Source: Candidatus Kerfeldbacteria bacterium (GTDB taxonomy: Bacteria; Patescibacteriota; Patescibacteriia; Veblenbacterales; UBA10138). From it: a DNA stretch of 8,606 nucleotides. Under the pieces are notes generated by a model. That model searched no databases. It was not told the DNA's origin and worked only from the letters and a program-made list of their open reading frames with translations. Of the stretch, positions 7,977 to 8,606 are shown piece after piece (the stretch's first letter is position 1; every line of letters begins with the position of its first letter). The position numbers and the translations under genes were made by a program. Where the stretch lies: positions 1 to 8,606 of the forward strand of contig JACRFN010000031.1 in NCBI GenBank assembly GCA_016217875.1, given 5' to 3'.

Positions 7977-7989
7977 GCACCAGACACAA

Positions 7990-8101
7990 TCGGACGAACA
8001 GGAGACCACCAGAGTAATTGTCGTATGTCTTGCCCAGGTAGGCCTTGTTGTCGAACTTGAGCTTGTCGTCGTTGGCCTTGAAGTTGAGCGAGTAGCCAAG
8101 C
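7990..8101 (-). repeat. DGR template repeat (TR)
   Basis: Bases 7991-8101 align without gaps to 8496-8606 at 98 of 111 positions (offset 505). All 13 mismatches are T on the plus strand here, so adenines in the sense (minus) strand; this copy is therefore the template. Adenine changes fall at 8019-8073. Bases 7991-8014 have no adenine in sense and are identical in both copies, as expected for the initiation-of-mutagenic-homing end. In the target's frame the TR spells LGYSLNFKANDDKLKFD then NKAYLGKTYDNYSGGLLFVR. The right limit cannot be set because the VR runs off the window; HIFWQG-like coding potential suggests that TR may extend to about 8140. Confidence 0.95.
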
Positions 8102-8248
8102 CCCTGCCAAAAAATGTGTCCGCCCCCACCTACTTGCACCGGAGCGTAACCGGTAAGGGTTAATCTCTTGTATTTTATTCGGCTTCTAAAAAGCCCTAGA
8201 GGTGAACACGTAGTGTCTAGTACCCACGTATACGCTTTCGTAATCCCT

Positions 8249-8262
8249 GCCTGCCGGCAGGC
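8249..8262. repeat. 14-base perfect palindrome
   Basis: GCCTGCCGGCAGGC is fully self-complementary. It could be a protein-binding site or a piece of a dispersed palindromic repeat; a single copy in the window does not decide this. Confidence 0.35.
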
Positions 8263-8311
8263 GTGAACTACGAAACTCTGATACGCTGCTTGGGTGCCTA
8301 GGATTTCGGCG

Positions 8312-8333
8312 ACCCCGATCCTTGAATCGGGGT
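8312..8333. repeat. 8-pair inverted repeat in the TR-target spacer
   Basis: ACCCCGAT and ATCGGGGT are separated by six bases, a GC-rich perfect stem. No T tract follows on either strand, so it is not a classical terminator. Confidence 0.4.
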
Positions 8334-8342
8334 GCATTAGCC

Positions 8343-8359
8343 TACTCTCACGGAGAGTA
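8343..8359. repeat. 7-pair inverted repeat with a 3-base loop
   Basis: TACTCTC and GAGAGTA flank the loop ACG. This is a compact perfect stem beside the other spacer hairpins; its role is unknown. Confidence 0.4.
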
Positions 8360-8379
8360 TACCGCAGCGCAAAAAGAAA

Positions 8380-8413
8380 CGCGAGGCACAACGGTTTGTT
8401 GTCATACCTCGCG
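8380..8413. repeat. Two-part inverted repeat
   Basis: CGCGAGG and CCTCGCG form an outer 7-pair stem, and ACAAC and GTTGT form an inner 5-pair stem, with a 1-by-4 internal loop. It is GC-rich and lies downstream of the target gene on the minus strand. Confidence 0.45.
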
Positions 8414-8445
8414 TGTATCGCGTATGTTTTAGAACAAAGTACAAG

Positions 8446-8485
8446 GGCACCAGTCCAAGGGTCAATGGACCAAAGGACAAGTGCC
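8446..8485 (-). promoter_or_regulatory. Hairpin/cruciform just downstream of the VR
   Basis: On the minus strand GGCACTTGTCC pairs with GGACTGGTGCC (one T-T mismatch, one G-T wobble). A second stem GGTC/GACC with the tetraloop CATT sits inside a 3-by-3 internal loop. The structure starts six bases after the target stop codon. Known DGRs often carry a hairpin or cruciform just after VR that raises homing efficiency, and the position here fits. No T tract follows, so a simple terminator is less likely. Confidence 0.6.
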
Positions 8486-8491
8486 TTAACA

Positions 8492-8606
8492 TTACCGGAC
8501 GAACAGGAGACCACCAGAGTAATCGTCGTATGCCTCGCCCAGGCAGGCCCCGCAGTCGAACCCGAGCTCGTCGTCGACGGCCTTGAAGTTGAGCGAGTAG
8601 CCAAGC
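8492..8606 (-). CDS. C-terminal end of the DGR target (variable) protein, partial
   Basis: The minus-strand frame ending in TAA at 8494-8492 encodes LGYSLNFKAVDDELGFD then CGACLGEAYDDYSGGLLFVR, the last 37 residues of a protein that begins beyond the right edge. DGR targets usually end in a C-type-lectin-like fold whose variable residues form a ligand-binding face. The xYSLNF opening and LLFVR ending resemble the C-termini of such targets. Relative to TR, nine residues differ: N to V, K to E, K to G, N to C, K to G, Y to C, K to E, T to A and N to D. Only the diversified tail is in view, so the fold, location and ligand of the protein cannot be stated. Confidence 0.88.
   Translation of the reverse strand, partial: LGYSLNFKAVDDELGFDCGACLGEAYDDYSGGLLFVR
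8495..8606 (-). repeat. DGR variable repeat (VR), partial at right edge
   Basis: This is the recipient copy of the TR, lying at the 3' end of the target gene. In sense orientation every difference from TR is at a template adenine: 11 A-to-G and 2 A-to-T within 8496-8606. One more A-to-G at 8495 is silent (CGA to CGG). Bases 8496-8519 are an unmutated adenine-free end that fits the initiation-of-mutagenic-homing site. The repeat is still identical to TR at the window edge, so it continues outside. Confidence 0.95.

Larger units (their letters stand above)
8102..8445. other. Spacer between TR and target gene, no gene, rich in hairpins
   Basis: No convincing protein gene is seen. The stretch holds several inverted repeats: ACCGG/CCGGT at 8138-8154, GGCTT/AAGCC at 8181-8195, the palindrome GCCTGCCGGCAGGC at 8249-8262, an 8-pair stem at 8312-8333, a 7-pair stem at 8343-8359 and a two-part stem at 8380-8413. 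The first part may belong to the TR. A promoter for the TR RNA should lie here, but I find no convincing -35/-10 pair. Confidence 0.5.
6546..8606 (-). mobile_element. Diversity-generating retroelement locus
   Basis: The locus combines RT, Avd, TR, VR and a target-gene end, so all core DGR parts are present and look intact. The minus-strand order is target/VR, hairpin, spacer, TR, then avd in antisense, then RT. DGRs do not move themselves: they mutate a resident gene, so this is a retroelement in mechanism rather than a transposon. No terminal repeats, integrase or phage gene is seen within the window. Confidence 0.93.

Noticed and set aside
8160..8200. Possible promoter for the TR RNA with TAAAAT as a -10 box on the minus strand
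   Set aside because: No acceptable -35 hexamer lies 16-18 bases upstream, so it was not listed as a feature.
8312..8333. Stem that at first resembled a tRNA T-arm
   Set aside because: The loop lacks TTCGAAT and no acceptor, D or anticodon arm can be drawn around it.
7976..8453. GGCACCAG present both at 7976-7983 and 8446-8453
   Set aside because: An 8-base match at different distances from the TR and VR ends is likely chance.
7801..8604. 267-codon minus-strand open frame covering VR, the spacer, TR and the end of avd
   Set aside because: It reads VR in the wrong frame, crosses the real target stop, runs through the non-coding TR and overlaps avd in antisense. Its sequence has no protein-like pattern outside TR.

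Overview
The window reads as a chromosomal piece of a Candidate Phyla Radiation (Patescibacteria, probably Parcubacteria-like) genome. This is inferred from three things: a giant secreted protein that joins a VirB2/T4SS-pilin-like N-terminus to many IPT/TIG and Ig-like domains, a long-tailed S21, and a compact diversity-generating retroelement (DGR) of the kind common in that radiation. No rRNA, tRNA or CRISPR array is visible. Nearly all genes lie on the minus strand.

Right to left on the minus strand, positions 8606 to 6546 hold the DGR. At the right edge is the last part of a target gene (stop at 8492-8494) that carries the variable repeat (VR, 8495-8606 and beyond). Next comes a spacer rich in short hairpins, then the non-coding template repeat (TR, about 7990-8101 and possibly further). 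The accessory gene avd (7590-7946) lies on the opposite, plus strand, and the reverse transcriptase gene (6546-7589) is on the minus strand. TR and VR differ at 13 of 111 aligned positions, and every difference is an adenine in the TR sense strand. That is the signature of adenine-directed mutagenic retrohoming. The two DGR protein genes are back to back: their start codons abut with no base between them, so a TR-to-RT transcript must cross avd in antisense.

Positions 6504 to 1 hold a minus-strand operon of host character. A good sigma-70-type promoter precedes a leader in which a small hairpin overlaps a perfect Shine-Dalgarno sequence. Then follow rpsU (S21), a YqeY/GatB-like protein, and an uninterrupted reading frame of at least 1,882 codons that runs off the left edge. 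I read that frame by hand from 5647 to base 2 without a stop. It encodes a signal-like segment, two pilin-like transmembrane helices, Big_5-like domains, at least eight IPT/TIG-like repeats, a LamG-like module and a carbohydrate-binding-like module. It is probably a surface adhesin.

The DGR supplies RT and Avd that copy the TR RNA with errors at A and write the copy into the 3' end of the target gene just outside the window. Nothing links the DGR functionally to the giant surface protein beyond adjacency.
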